Notes under the pieces: model-generated
Databases searched by the model: none
The model's input: only the letters and a program-made list of their open reading frames with translations
What the model was told of the DNA's origin: nothing
Assembly (NCBI GenBank): GCA_023407575.1
Contig: JAEYLX010000049.1
Coordinates: forward strand, 434,001-498,000
DNA: 64,000 nucleotides
Direction of reading: 5' to 3'
From: Bacillota bacterium
GTDB lineage: Bacteria; Bacillota; Clostridia; Lachnospirales; Lachnospiraceae
Program-made: the position numbers and the translations under genes
Part shown: one piece after another, positions 47,896 through 57,246 of the stretch
Layout: every line of letters starts with the position of its first letter
How positions within the stretch are numbered: the first letter of the stretch is position 1

Positions 47896-48136
47896 ATTCA
47901 TCCTCCTTTTACTAACTAACAACTTGTATGTATTTTTTGTCTAATGTATTCTTTTTCTTGTTCTCGTGTAATTTAGGCTAATATTATACTCTTACATATC
48001 CATAAAATATTCAAGATAATCCAAGTTTTTCAAGCTTCTTCCTATTTTATCATAACCCTTGGATTATTCAAGAAGATATTTTTTATATAATATTTGGTGA
48101 ACCCAACCTCTTTTTAATTCATCTGATTCTAACTGT

Positions 48137-48241
48137 TTAGCTTAATACACTAACAATATAAGGAATTATCATTGATAGAACTAATACAACTACAATCACA
48201 GTAGCTACCACTCTTTTAAATTTGTTGCTATAAAAATTCAT
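48137..48241 (-). CDS. 34-residue membrane protein
   Basis: A short gene with a good ribosome binding site (GGAGGATAAAAAT before the ATG). It encodes a basic start (NFYSNKFKRVV) and one membrane helix (ATVIVVVLVLSMIIPYIVSV). The topology resembles Prli42/DUF4044-type small membrane peptides of Firmicutes, but I cannot confirm the family. The rest of the gap 47896-48378 holds only a hairpin (ATAATCCAAG arms, 48020-48065). Confidence 0.62.
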   Translation of the reverse strand: MNFYSNKFKRVVATVIVVVLVLSMIIPYIVSVLS

Positions 48242-48378
48242 ATTTTTATCCTCCATTCTTCCGAACGTTTTTTGTTTATAGTATATTAAATGCCTCATTA
48301 GTATTATCACCACGACATTTTATACTATACCGAAATAGTTACGCACAATACTTATACTATGCTATTTTTATCAATCAA

Positions 48379-49053
48379 TCAAGATTTTTTTCTTTTATCG
48401 CCTAAATCTGGATATGGGCAATCTTTCCTAAGAAAACACTCCTCACATTTAGGGCTTCTTGCCGTACAAATACTTCTTCCAAGTGTAATAATCTGAATAT
48501 TATATAAGATCCATTGTTCCCTTGGCAGAAAATCCATTAAATCAAATTCAATTTTTACAGGATCCTCTTCTTTGGTAAATCCCAATCGATTGGATATTCT
48601 TTTTACATGGGTGTCTACTACAATACTGGGTTCATTATAAATATTACCCCGGATTACATTAGCTGTCTTTCTGCCGACACCTGCCAGGTTGGTAAGAATA
48701 TCAATATCATTTGGAACCTCTCCATTATAATCCACGACCAATTGTCTTGCGCAGGAAATAATGTTTTTCGCTTTGTTACGGTAAAAACCAGTGGAATGGA
48801 TATCCTTTTCGAGCTCCTCCTGCTTCGCATTGGCAAAGTCCTCTAAGGATGTATATTTTTTAAATAAATCCTTTGTTACAATATTTACTCTCTCATCCGT
48901 ACACTGTGCACTCAAGATAGTTGCAATTAATAATTGCCAGGCTGTATCATGATTTAAGAAACAACGATATTCTGTGGAATATTCCTTATTTAATGCTTCA
49001 AGAATTCTTTCCATTCTCTCTCGTTCTTTTTTTGTTCTTCTTTGCTTAGCCAT
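48379..49053 (-). CDS. nth: Endonuclease III
   Basis: A 224-residue DNA glycosylase/AP lyase for oxidised pyrimidines. The helix-hairpin-helix is LTNLAGVGRKTANVI with the catalytic Lys just before in the family position, the catalytic Asp is in VVDTHVKRISNRLG, and a 4Fe-4S cluster is formed by CTARSPKCEECFLRKDC. AAAGGAG precedes the ATG. Confidence 0.94.
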   Translation of the reverse strand: MAKQRRTKKERERMERILEALNKEYSTEYRCFLNHDTAWQLLIATILSAQCTDERVNIVTKDLFKKYTSLEDFANAKQEELEKDIHSTGFYRNKAKNIISCARQLVVDYNGEVPNDIDILTNLAGVGRKTANVIRGNIYNEPSIVVDTHVKRISNRLGFTKEEDPVKIEFDLMDFLPREQWILYNIQIITLGRSICTARSPKCEECFLRKDCPYPDLGDKRKKS

Positions 49054-49203
49054 GAATCTTGCTCCTTTCTAAACAGTACGTTACATCATGTCTTTAACCT
49101 TAATTAGTGTGGCAAAAGTCCTTATTACGTGTATTCGAGGAATATATATACGCAAATATTCATCTTTGCAGCCAAAATAAACTTTTGACACTCTTATCCA
49201 TCT

Positions 49204-50928
49204 TTATACTTCCATTAATGTCGCCCCATTGTCTAAGGCATCTCTATTCTCGTAGTCAAATAATATCGTAGTTGGTCTGCGTATTAACTGTCCCGTCCTA
49301 GCAGAAGTAATAACATCGTACTCAAATTTCTCTATATGAATATGCTTTCTGTCCATTCTATTTTTTTCATATAATTCACGTAGATCATTTCGGTTATCAA
49401 TATTTGGAACAAAACTTGGTCTTGCCTTTAACTTTTCTCGAAGAAATAAGTCAAGTAAAAGAAGCTCTTTAAAAAGTGCTATTAAATCTTCTTGCTCCTC
49501 AAGAATACACTTATCCGCTATCATCGTTTCAAAAAACCCAAGTAACAGCTCATATCTTCTGATACGACTATGTGCCATCATCTGAATGGAAGTACTATTA
49601 TAATATTCACTTAACTCCTCATACAACTTCATGGGAGAGGAATATAAGTGTTCCAAATATTTTATGGAATATCTAAACTGTCCACTATTATAATATATCT
49701 CAACCATATCACAAACACCCTTAAGCTTAATTACATCGTCATAAGAGAGCTCTTTCGTAAATAAAATCTCATAGGGTGGGACCTGTCTGTAAGTAATCCC
49801 ATAGCGTTTTGTATCTTGCTCCATAGCCGACCCTTTTAAGATCTTTAGAAAGCCCAGTTGCAACTGATCGGGTTTAAGTAGATAAACCTCCTCAAAGGAC
49901 TTTTCAAAGGATGAATACCCTTCCAAGGGAAGTCCTGCTATTAGATCTAAATGCAGATGAATATTCTTTCCTTGATTTAGTAGCTCCACATTATGTGATA
50001 GTTTATTAAAATCCATCGTGCGGTGAATTGCCTTTGCAGTATCCGGATTGGTGGTCTGAACTCCAATTTCAAATTGAACCTGTCCGGGTCTTAAGGTTGC
50101 CAGGAATTCTATTTCTTCTATATCTAGAATGTCTGCTGAAAGTTCAAAGTGAAAATTTGTAATTCCATTATCATTTTCTTTGAGAAACCTCCAAATCTCC
50201 ATTGCATGTTTCTTACTACAATTAAAAGTACGATCAACAAATTTTACTTGTGGTACCTGATAGGATAAGAAGATACCCAGCTCCCGCTTCACTAGTTCAA
50301 CATTACGAAATCTTACTTTCTTGTCCACTGAAGATAAGCAATAGCTGCATAAATAAGGGCATCCTCTACTACTCTCATAATAAATAATTTTATTCTTAAA
50401 CCGTTCCATATCCTCATAGGGAAATGGGATTTGATCCAAGGAGATTGGCATTCTATCTCTTGTCATAACAACTTTTGAAAAAACATCAGTGGTATCCTCC
50501 TTATAGCAAAGACCATCAATTGCTCTAAGATTAATATCCCCCTCAACATAATATTGCATTAATTCCAGAAAAGTCTGTTCGCCTTCTCCAATCATAATAC
50601 CATCCAGATAATCCTCTACGGCCAGGCACTCTTTTGCATCATAGGTCACCTCTGGACCACCAAACCATATTCTAACCTTAGGCTGTATCAATTTTAACTG
50701 GGCTGCAATCCTCTTTACCATGCCAATATTCCATATATAGCAGGAAAAAGCCACTACATCTGCACTTTCCTTATATATTTCACGAAGAACCTCCTCCTCG
50801 GAATGATTAATGGTAAGTTCGACTAAACTAATTTGATCTTTATATTCCGAAGCATAGGACATCAAACTATATACAGCTAAATTAGTGTGAATGTACTTTG
50901 CATTAAGCGCTACTAATAATACCTTCAT
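49204..50928 (-). CDS. B12-binding radical SAM protein (DUF4080 type)
   Basis: A 574-residue enzyme. An N-terminal cobalamin-binding Rossmann domain (residues 1-140) is followed by a radical SAM core with ESSRGCPYLCSYCLS, the CxxxCxxC cluster, and a C-terminal DUF4080 region. Such proteins act on unknown substrates, often as methyltransferases or in cofactor/natural product pathways. It stands alone, divergent from the DUF2156 gene. Confidence 0.87.
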   Translation of the reverse strand: MKVLLVALNAKYIHTNLAVYSLMSYASEYKDQISLVELTINHSEEEVLREIYKESADVVAFSCYIWNIGMVKRIAAQLKLIQPKVRIWFGGPEVTYDAKECLAVEDYLDGIMIGEGEQTFLELMQYYVEGDINLRAIDGLCYKEDTTDVFSKVVMTRDRMPISLDQIPFPYEDMERFKNKIIYYESSRGCPYLCSYCLSSVDKKVRFRNVELVKRELGIFLSYQVPQVKFVDRTFNCSKKHAMEIWRFLKENDNGITNFHFELSADILDIEEIEFLATLRPGQVQFEIGVQTTNPDTAKAIHRTMDFNKLSHNVELLNQGKNIHLHLDLIAGLPLEGYSSFEKSFEEVYLLKPDQLQLGFLKILKGSAMEQDTKRYGITYRQVPPYEILFTKELSYDDVIKLKGVCDMVEIYYNSGQFRYSIKYLEHLYSSPMKLYEELSEYYNSTSIQMMAHSRIRRYELLLGFFETMIADKCILEEQEDLIALFKELLLLDLFLREKLKARPSFVPNIDNRNDLRELYEKNRMDRKHIHIEKFEYDVITSARTGQLIRRPTTILFDYENRDALDNGATLMEV

Positions 50929-51144
50929 TATTACCTCTGTTCTTCCATTCTTAAACGGTGTTTGGATACTTTATTTTATCACAAGCGTATTGTTACAGCT
51001 ACTTCTTTAGCAAATTTTTATATTTATTATTACTAATTATCTTTCTTTTTCCATCAATTAACTCTATAATTATGTAGCGACAAAAGCTTTTTCGTGTAAC
51101 ATAATCTTAGTGCACTCAGGTAAATAATATAAAATAACCTATAC

Positions 51145-51173
51145 TAGACAGAATAAATGTCTTGTGCTATAGT
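51145..51173 (+). promoter_or_regulatory. Possible sigma-A promoter for the DUF2156 gene
   Basis: TAGACA at 51145-51150 and TATAGT at 51168-51173 are 17 bp apart. A start near 51180 would leave a 5' leader of about 158 nt before the ATG at 51338; no riboswitch is recognised in it. Confidence 0.45.
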
Positions 51174-51337
51174 CTTTTTTGTTACAAATTAACTCTTGGC
51201 TTACCAGTCCTCGGATTGTCTCCAAAGATTTTAAGCCTGTAAAACGACAAACATTAAAACTAGACAATTACGAAGAACTTCTATCATTATCCCCTTCTAC
51301 TCTCCGCAATTATCTAAATACACCTTCAGGAGGTTAT

Positions 51338-52228
51338 ATGCTATCCTTTGAGCCGATAAATGCTAATAATATATTGAAAGCAACTGAATTCTTTAAATAT
51401 AAAATTACGCGTACCAGTGATTACACCATAGGCGCAATGTATATGTGGCGAGATTTTTATGAAACACAATTTACAATTCACGACAATATGATTTTTTACA
51501 AGGTTAAATTTTTAAATCGTACTTCCTTTACAATTCCAGTTGGCAGCGGTTCCCTTCCACAAGCTATGGAAGCACTTAAGGAATATTGTAATGCGAACAA
51601 CCTTCCATTATGGTTTTGTACCATTCCCGAACCACTACTTCCCATCCTTGTGGATCAATATAAGGGAACCATTCCGGGAACACCAAGTCGCGATTGGGCT
51701 GATTATTTATATCAAGCGGAAGATCTTGCAGATCTAGCAGGCCGTAGATATAGTGGTCAGAGAAATCATATTAATAAATTCAAAAAACTTTACCCTAATT
51801 ATAGTTATCAAAGAATTACCGAGGAAAATATACAAAAGGTTACAGACTTCTTAATAGATTATGAAAAAAATCATGGCAAATCCACCTCTTTAGCGAAAGA
51901 AGAATTAAACAGAACCCTAGAATTATTACCTTTCTTAAGTCGTTTCAATTTACCAGGAGCTTTTATTGAGGTCGATGACACCATTGTTGCACTAGCAATT
52001 GGTGAAGTTGTTAATGATACCTTATACTGTCATATTGAGAAGGCAAATAGAGATTATCCAGGTTCCTATCAAATGATTGTGAAAGAATTTTCCAGCGATA
52101 TGAGATCTTCCTTTGGTATTCAATATATTAACCGTGAAGAGGATGTCGGTGATGAAGGGCTTCGTACTTCAAAACTTTCCTATCATCCTGTTGAATTGCT
52201 TGATAAGTATTGTGTTTTAATCCCTTAG
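51338..52228 (+). CDS. DUF2156 protein (lysylphosphatidylglycerol synthetase C-terminal type)
   Basis: A 296-residue protein of the GNAT-like DUF2156 fold, seen in FphF/MprF C-terminal domains. Segments such as AMYMWRDFYET, KYSGQRNHINKF-like RYSGQRNHINKF and HIEKANRDYPGSYQMI are typical. The start is ATG 51338 because AGGAGG sits 4 bases before it, and the frame upstream lacks a usable start. The function may be aminoacyl or peptidyl transfer, but this is not shown. It ends 4 bp into the convergent gene. Confidence 0.82.
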   Translation: MLSFEPINANNILKATEFFKYKITRTSDYTIGAMYMWRDFYETQFTIHDNMIFYKVKFLNRTSFTIPVGSGSLPQAMEALKEYCNANNLPLWFCTIPEPLLPILVDQYKGTIPGTPSRDWADYLYQAEDLADLAGRRYSGQRNHINKFKKLYPNYSYQRITEENIQKVTDFLIDYEKNHGKSTSLAKEELNRTLELLPFLSRFNLPGAFIEVDDTIVALAIGEVVNDTLYCHIEKANRDYPGSYQMIVKEFSSDMRSSFGIQYINREEDVGDEGLRTSKLSYHPVELLDKYCVLIP

Positions 52229-52653
52229 AATAATTTATATTTCGGCTTTTCTTCTTTCATTAAAAAATATCGTAAGTAATCATCCAATAAGATTGCAAAC
52301 AAAGATAGAAGAAACCATATATTCGTATATAGCAGACATACCTGACCCAATAGATTATATGGTTTTGAGGAGTAATCCCAAACTCCTAGCTTTAACCACA
52401 CGTTAACTATAATACCAACCGTAAATTCCACGGTGGTAATAATACCCGCAGAGATTACCATCTGGCTTAGCAGGGACATGTCCCAAGCGTAGACCTCATT
52501 CAAAAGACCGATTAGTATAAAACAGATTCCCCCAGCGATTAGCATGGAAATATGTGAATATCCACGAGTAAGAATTTCTATCGCACCATATGCAAAGCCA
52601 CCTGTTAAAAAAAGAAACGTATATTTTAAAAAGCGATTATACACCATTAGCAT
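52225..52653 (-). CDS. CmpB-like putative ABC transporter permease (DUF1113)
   Basis: A 142-residue membrane protein with about four hydrophobic segments and the pattern VEFTVGIIVNVWLKLGVWDYS, which fits the ABC_trans_CmpB group. It is annotated as a putative permease in relatives without experimental support. No ATPase is nearby. Confidence 0.75.
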   Translation of the reverse strand: MLMVYNRFLKYTFLFLTGGFAYGAIEILTRGYSHISMLIAGGICFILIGLLNEVYAWDMSLLSQMVISAGIITTVEFTVGIIVNVWLKLGVWDYSSKPYNLLGQVCLLYTNIWFLLSLFAILLDDYLRYFLMKEEKPKYKLF

Positions 52654-52681
52654 AAGTTAATCCTTTCTAATCTACTATTAC

Positions 52682-52710
52682 AAAGCCGGCGGTTTTATTC
52701 CGGCTTTTTA
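52682..52710 (+). terminator. Plus-strand terminator with no obvious gene
   Basis: AAAGCCGG and CCGGCTTT flank a short loop, followed by TTTTT on the plus strand. No plus-strand gene precedes it closely except through the convergent gene at 52225. Confidence 0.6.
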
Positions 52711-52858
52711 TGTTAAAATTTTTTATAAAGTGTAGGTTAAGTTACATCAAAAAACACTTTTCGTATACTAAAGTATACGCACTTGTTTGTCGTAATATAT
52801 CACTTTTTAGTAGTTGGTACAAACTACATAAGAAAAAAGTGTCAGTAAACTGACATTT

Positions 52859-52947
52859 AAAAAATCCATTCCTTTATTGCTTGTTTGAGGAATGGATTTT
52901 TCATATTTTTGCGCATAAAAAAGGACAGTTATGGGACTGTCCTTTTT
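52859..52947. terminator. Two strong terminators after ftsH
   Basis: AAAAAATCCATTCCT/AGGAATGGATTTTT (52859-52901) and AAAAAAGGACAGT/ACTGTCCTTTTT (52917-52947) are both perfect stems with T-runs on each strand. They lie downstream of ftsH. Between 52711 and 52858 I see smaller inverted repeats but no gene. Confidence 0.78.
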
Positions 52948-53104
52948 CGGAGAAGGTATTTTTGTTACTTATGGGGGTGTAGCAAAAACTATATAATGTA
53001 TTGGGGTTTACGTTTATTAGTATAACATGTAGTTCACAATAAGTGTGCACAAACTTTACAAATTTCTTCATAATTTTCCGTCGTTTTGCACAATGGTATT
53101 TTTT

Positions 53105-54928
53105 CTACACTGTTTCTACTTCAAAAAGTTCCTCAAATTCTTCTCTAGTAATTCTTTCTTTTTGAATTAGTAGTTTTGCACAGGCTTCAAGTATACTCAT
53201 ATTTTCAACTAGAATTCTTTTTGCCTCTGCATAACACTCATCAATGATTGCTCTAACTTCATCATCAATTTTATTAGCAATACTTTCACTGTAGCTTCTG
53301 GTATGAGCTAAATCTCTGCCAATGAATACTTCGTCATCATCATTATCATAGTTTACCATACCGATGTTTTTGGAGAAGCCATAACGTGTTACCATAGCTC
53401 TCGCTGTCTTGGTGGCAACCTTAATATCCTGAGATGCACCTGTGGTGATATCATCGAAAATCAGCTCTTCTGCGATTCTGCCACCTAAGTCAACGATAAT
53501 CTCCTGTTTCATCCTTCCCTTGGTCTGGAACATCTCATCCTTTTCAGGAAGTGGCATTGTAAAGCCCGCTGCTCCATTACCGGTAGGAATAATTGAAACT
53601 GTATATACTGGACCAACATCCGGAAGCACATGGAACAGAATCGCATGCCCAGCTTCATGATATGCGGTAATTAATTTTTCTTTTTCTGTAATAACCTTAC
53701 TCTTCTTTTCAGCACCAATACCAACTTTGATAAAGGATTTCTTAAGATCTTCACTGTTGATATAGCTTCGATCATCACGAGCTGCACCAATGGCTGCCTC
53801 ATTTAATAAGTTTTCGAGATCTGCTCCGGTAAATCCAGCAGTCGTCTGTGCAACCTGCTTTAGATCTACATCGTCACCTAATGGCTTACCTTTAGCATGC
53901 ACCTGTAAAATCTCTTCTCTGCCCTTAACATCCGGACGTCCAACGGTAACCTTACGATCAAAGCGGCCGGGACGTAAAATTGCTGGATCAAGAATATCCA
54001 CACGGTTTGTAGCTGCCATAACAATAATGCCTTCATTTACACCGAATCCATCCATCTCAACTAAGAGCTGATTTAAGGTCTGTTCTCTTTCATCATGTCC
54101 GCCACCCATACCGGTGCCTCTTCTTCTTGCTACAGCATCGATTTCATCAATAAATACGATACAAGGGGAATTCTTCTTTGCTTCCTCAAAGAGATCTCTA
54201 ACTCTGGAAGCACCCACACCAACAAACATTTCAACGAAATCTGAACCGGAAATAGAGAAGAATGGTACACCTGCTTCTCCTGCCACTGCTTTTGCAAGCA
54301 GTGTTTTACCTGTTCCAGGCGGTCCCACAAGAAGCACTCCCTTTGGAATTCTTGCTCCAACCTGAATATATTTTTTAGGGGATTTTAAGAAATCAACAAT
54401 TTCCTTTAACTCTTCCTTCTCTTCATCAAGTCCGGCAACATTTTTGAAGGTAGTATTCTTATTCTCTTCGGTAGTCATTTTTGCACGACTTTTACCGAAA
54501 TTCATTACCTTACTGTTACCACCGCCAACTGACGCTTGATTAGATAAGAAGGAAAACAGGACTATAATTACGATCAAAACTAAGATATAGGGTAATATCG
54601 ATAATAGAATATTTTCTTTTGGTATGTCATTTGTAGTAAAACTTATATCTTTTTCGTTGGCTAGGGATACAATTACATTTACATCCGGTGCCGGAAACGA
54701 TTTTTCACTATCATTTGCCAGTGTAACTATGACATTGCCAGTTGGTCTTTCTCTATTAAGCTTAATATCAATGTTTTTGACATTGCCTTCCTCTACGTCC
54801 TTCATAAACTGACCATAGGAATATTCATCCGAATTATTAAAATCAATGCTTTGAGATAATAATACTGTTGCTAATGCAATCAGAAGAATAACGATATAGA
54901 AACCATATCCTTTCATCTGTTTCCTCAC
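53105..54928 (-). CDS. ftsH: ATP-dependent zinc metalloprotease FtsH
   Basis: A 607-residue membrane protease for quality control. Two N-terminal helices (near residues 7-24 and 107-127), an AAA domain with Walker A LVGPPGTGKTLLAKA, Walker B IVFIDEIDAV and SRH NRVDILDPAILRPGRFDRK, and the zinc site HEAGHAILFH. It is part of the tilS-hpt-ftsH order of Firmicutes. Confidence 0.96.
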   Translation of the reverse strand: MRKQMKGYGFYIVILLIALATVLLSQSIDFNNSDEYSYGQFMKDVEEGNVKNIDIKLNRERPTGNVIVTLANDSEKSFPAPDVNVIVSLANEKDISFTTNDIPKENILLSILPYILVLIVIIVLFSFLSNQASVGGGNSKVMNFGKSRAKMTTEENKNTTFKNVAGLDEEKEELKEIVDFLKSPKKYIQVGARIPKGVLLVGPPGTGKTLLAKAVAGEAGVPFFSISGSDFVEMFVGVGASRVRDLFEEAKKNSPCIVFIDEIDAVARRRGTGMGGGHDEREQTLNQLLVEMDGFGVNEGIIVMAATNRVDILDPAILRPGRFDRKVTVGRPDVKGREEILQVHAKGKPLGDDVDLKQVAQTTAGFTGADLENLLNEAAIGAARDDRSYINSEDLKKSFIKVGIGAEKKSKVITEKEKLITAYHEAGHAILFHVLPDVGPVYTVSIIPTGNGAAGFTMPLPEKDEMFQTKGRMKQEIIVDLGGRIAEELIFDDITTGASQDIKVATKTARAMVTRYGFSKNIGMVNYDNDDDEVFIGRDLAHTRSYSESIANKIDDEVRAIIDECYAEAKRILVENMSILEACAKLLIQKERITREEFEELFEVETV

Positions 54929-55044
54929 TGAACAACCTCCTTTATTGTGTATACTTTTATGTTATTTGTTACTATTCAGAACCAATTAAAATATATGGAA
55001 ATTAGCTGTGAAAGCTTGCTTTCTAAAGATAATTTTTATATATT

Positions 55045-55110
55045 CCTGTTTGGCGAGAGCCAAACAGCGAGGAAACCGCAGGTTTTCGAGCTTGGTTCTG
55101 GGTATTTACA
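55045..55110 (+). repeat. Dispersed intergenic repeat, copy 2
   Basis: Related to 40043-40110. It contains a perfect hairpin, CTGTTTGGC-gaga-GCCAAACAG, and GAAACC-gca-GGTTTTC. Lying between hpt and ftsH, on the minus strand the first hairpin is followed by an AT-rich tail, so it may also attenuate transcription from hpt into ftsH. Confidence 0.6.
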
Positions 55111-55124
55111 ATTCTTCACTGCGT

Positions 55125-55646
55125 TTATTGCTCAACTACACCAACATAGGGTAAATTTCTGTAGTATTGATCATAGTCAAGTCCGTAACCTACTACAAAC
55201 TCATCTGGGATAACAAACCCTACATATTTTACATCTACATCGGTAACACGACGATCTGGCTTATCCAGCAAGGTACAGATAGATAAACTTCTTGGTGATC
55301 TTGTTGCAAGTAAATCCATTAAGTAAGATAAGGTATTTCCAGAATCAATAATATCTTCAACAATCAGAACATCTCTATCCTGAATGGATTCATCTAAGTC
55401 TTTTAAAATTCTTACTCTACCCGAGCTCACTGTACCACTTCCATAACTAGAAACAGACATAAAGTCCAAGGTTACAGGAATTGTTATTCTCTTTGCTAAC
55501 TCACAGCTAACAAATACGCTTCCCTTTAGAATACAGATAAGATGAATACTTCTGCCTTCATAATCCTTGCTAATCTGTTCTGCTAATTGGCGAATCCTTT
55601 CATTTACCTGTTCTTCCGATAACATAACCCTTACTTTATCTTTCAT
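55125..55646 (-). CDS. hpt: Hypoxanthine phosphoribosyltransferase
   Basis: A 173-residue purine salvage enzyme. The PRPP-binding motif is VLIVEDIIDSGNTLSYL, and the other sites (LKGSVFVS, VGYGLDYDQYYRNLPYVG) are typical. The start is ATG 55646; its ribosome binding site GGAGG lies within the end of tilS, and the coding sequences overlap by 11 bp, so they are coupled. Bacillus has the same pair. Confidence 0.95.
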   Translation of the reverse strand: MKDKVRVMLSEEQVNERIRQLAEQISKDYEGRSIHLICILKGSVFVSCELAKRITIPVTLDFMSVSSYGSGTVSSGRVRILKDLDESIQDRDVLIVEDIIDSGNTLSYLMDLLATRSPRSLSICTLLDKPDRRVTDVDVKYVGFVIPDEFVVGYGLDYDQYYRNLPYVGVVEQ

Positions 55647-57084
55647 CTTGCATTTCCTCCAAATCAATCATTTTTATCAATAGTACTTTCGTGGTGGTCT
55701 CATCCACTTTATATTTTTCACTCATTCGGTCTCCATAGCCGATAATCCACATGATATGATTACCATCCGCTATAAGTACCAATGAATCTCTTTGCTGCTT
55801 TGGTATTTTATGATCAATAAAATAATCCTTTAGCTTCTTTCGTCCTCCGAGAGTATTAATTTGAATAAAATCTCCCTCTTTTCGACCTCTGACCTCAACA
55901 GCATTCTCTATTTTATCATAATCAAACCATTTGATACAACTATTTTTCGGTATTACCGTGTTTTTTTGATAGCTAATAACTTCAGTCATTATCCTTTTGC
56001 CTTGTGGTTTCAAGTTCATACTACCTGGAATTAAAAGCTCCTGTGGGCGAATTGCCTCCTTGTTGTCCGCATCTATCCTCTTACCTTGCTTATGATATAA
56101 TAAAATCTCTTCATACCCACGTTCTGCAATGATCCCATAGGGCAGATGCACGCTTCTTCCGACCTGTTTCTGTAATAGCGTTAGTACAGCATCAATGTGC
56201 TTTGACTCTAAATCCTTTAAATTCCCTACAAGCCTCTCAAAGGCATTACGAAGTATTCCCTTCTGGAGAATTGGCGCAGTCTCTAGTAATTCTTTTAATT
56301 TCAGCCTAAACTCAATCTCACCTTCAATTACACAGTTCCTATAACTAAGTTTAACCTGTTCCTCAATATACTCCTGCGCTTCTCTTAGTCTGCCTGCAGT
56401 TTCATAAATATTGCTCACCGCATTCTGATTAATTTCTGTCTTTGCATAGGTTAATATTCTGTTTCTAATTTTATTCCTGGTATAATCATCCGTTTGATTT
56501 GTAGAATCGGTTCGATAGCTTATCTGCTCCTCTTTTAAATACTTTTCAATTTCACTTCTTTCTACACAGTTTAACGGTCTAATAACTGTAATTTCTTCCA
56601 TACTCGTAGACAACTGCCGTATTGGAGCAATTCCCGATAATCCTTTTAATCCACTGCCACGAAACAAATGAAACAAAAAAGTTTCCGCATTATCATTTTT
56701 ATTATGTGCTACTGCAATTTTATTACACTTTTGTCTATTACACACTTCTAAAAACGACTGATATCTCACATTTCTTCCTGCTTCTTCTTCAGAAATCCCC
56801 TGTGAATCTGCTATCTGTTTCACATTGAAAGAATAACTATAGCACTCTACATTCATCCGATTGCAAAGTTCTTTCACAAAGGCTTCATCCTCATCCGCTT
56901 CTGTTCCTCGCAGTCCATGATTAATATGAACTACCAACAGACTGATATCCCTGGACGCATATAGCTTTTGAAGCACAGACAAAAGACAGACAGAATCAGC
57001 GCCTCCAGATACACCGACGACAATCCTATCTCCTTTTTCAATCATATGAAATTGTTTGATGTTTTCTGCTATTTTATTTAACAT
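55636..57084 (-). CDS. tilS: tRNA(Ile)-lysidine synthase
   Basis: A 482-residue enzyme that makes lysidine at the wobble position of tRNA-Ile (CAU). The PP-loop motif is VVGVSGGADSVCLLSVL. A TilS C-terminal domain (GRRKLKDYFIDHKIPKQQRD-like) is present. The start is ATG 57084; an in-frame TTG at 57093 with AAGGG 5 bases before is the alternative. Confidence 0.94.
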   Translation of the reverse strand: MLNKIAENIKQFHMIEKGDRIVVGVSGGADSVCLLSVLQKLYASRDISLLVVHINHGLRGTEADEDEAFVKELCNRMNVECYSYSFNVKQIADSQGISEEEAGRNVRYQSFLEVCNRQKCNKIAVAHNKNDNAETFLFHLFRGSGLKGLSGIAPIRQLSTSMEEITVIRPLNCVERSEIEKYLKEEQISYRTDSTNQTDDYTRNKIRNRILTYAKTEINQNAVSNIYETAGRLREAQEYIEEQVKLSYRNCVIEGEIEFRLKLKELLETAPILQKGILRNAFERLVGNLKDLESKHIDAVLTLLQKQVGRSVHLPYGIIAERGYEEILLYHKQGKRIDADNKEAIRPQELLIPGSMNLKPQGKRIMTEVISYQKNTVIPKNSCIKWFDYDKIENAVEVRGRKEGDFIQINTLGGRKKLKDYFIDHKIPKQQRDSLVLIADGNHIMWIIGYGDRMSEKYKVDETTTKVLLIKMIDLEEMQDER

Positions 57085-57246
57085 TGTCTCCAACTTTACC
57101 CTTAGTAAACAGTATGCAAAAGATTAATAGTATCATACCCTTTTTATTTTTATATTTCAACTAAATTTCAAATAATATAAGACTGCAAGTCGTTTCTCCT
57201 GTTCTGAATGAAATACAGCAGGTAAACTAATTTACATGCCTGTTAT

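Noticed and set aside
52814..52821. Another transposon-end site (GTTGGTAC) near 52.8 kb
   Set aside because: It is part of a short local palindrome (GTAGTTGGTACAAACTAC), lacks the A-rich lead and the terminal TGT, and stands alone.
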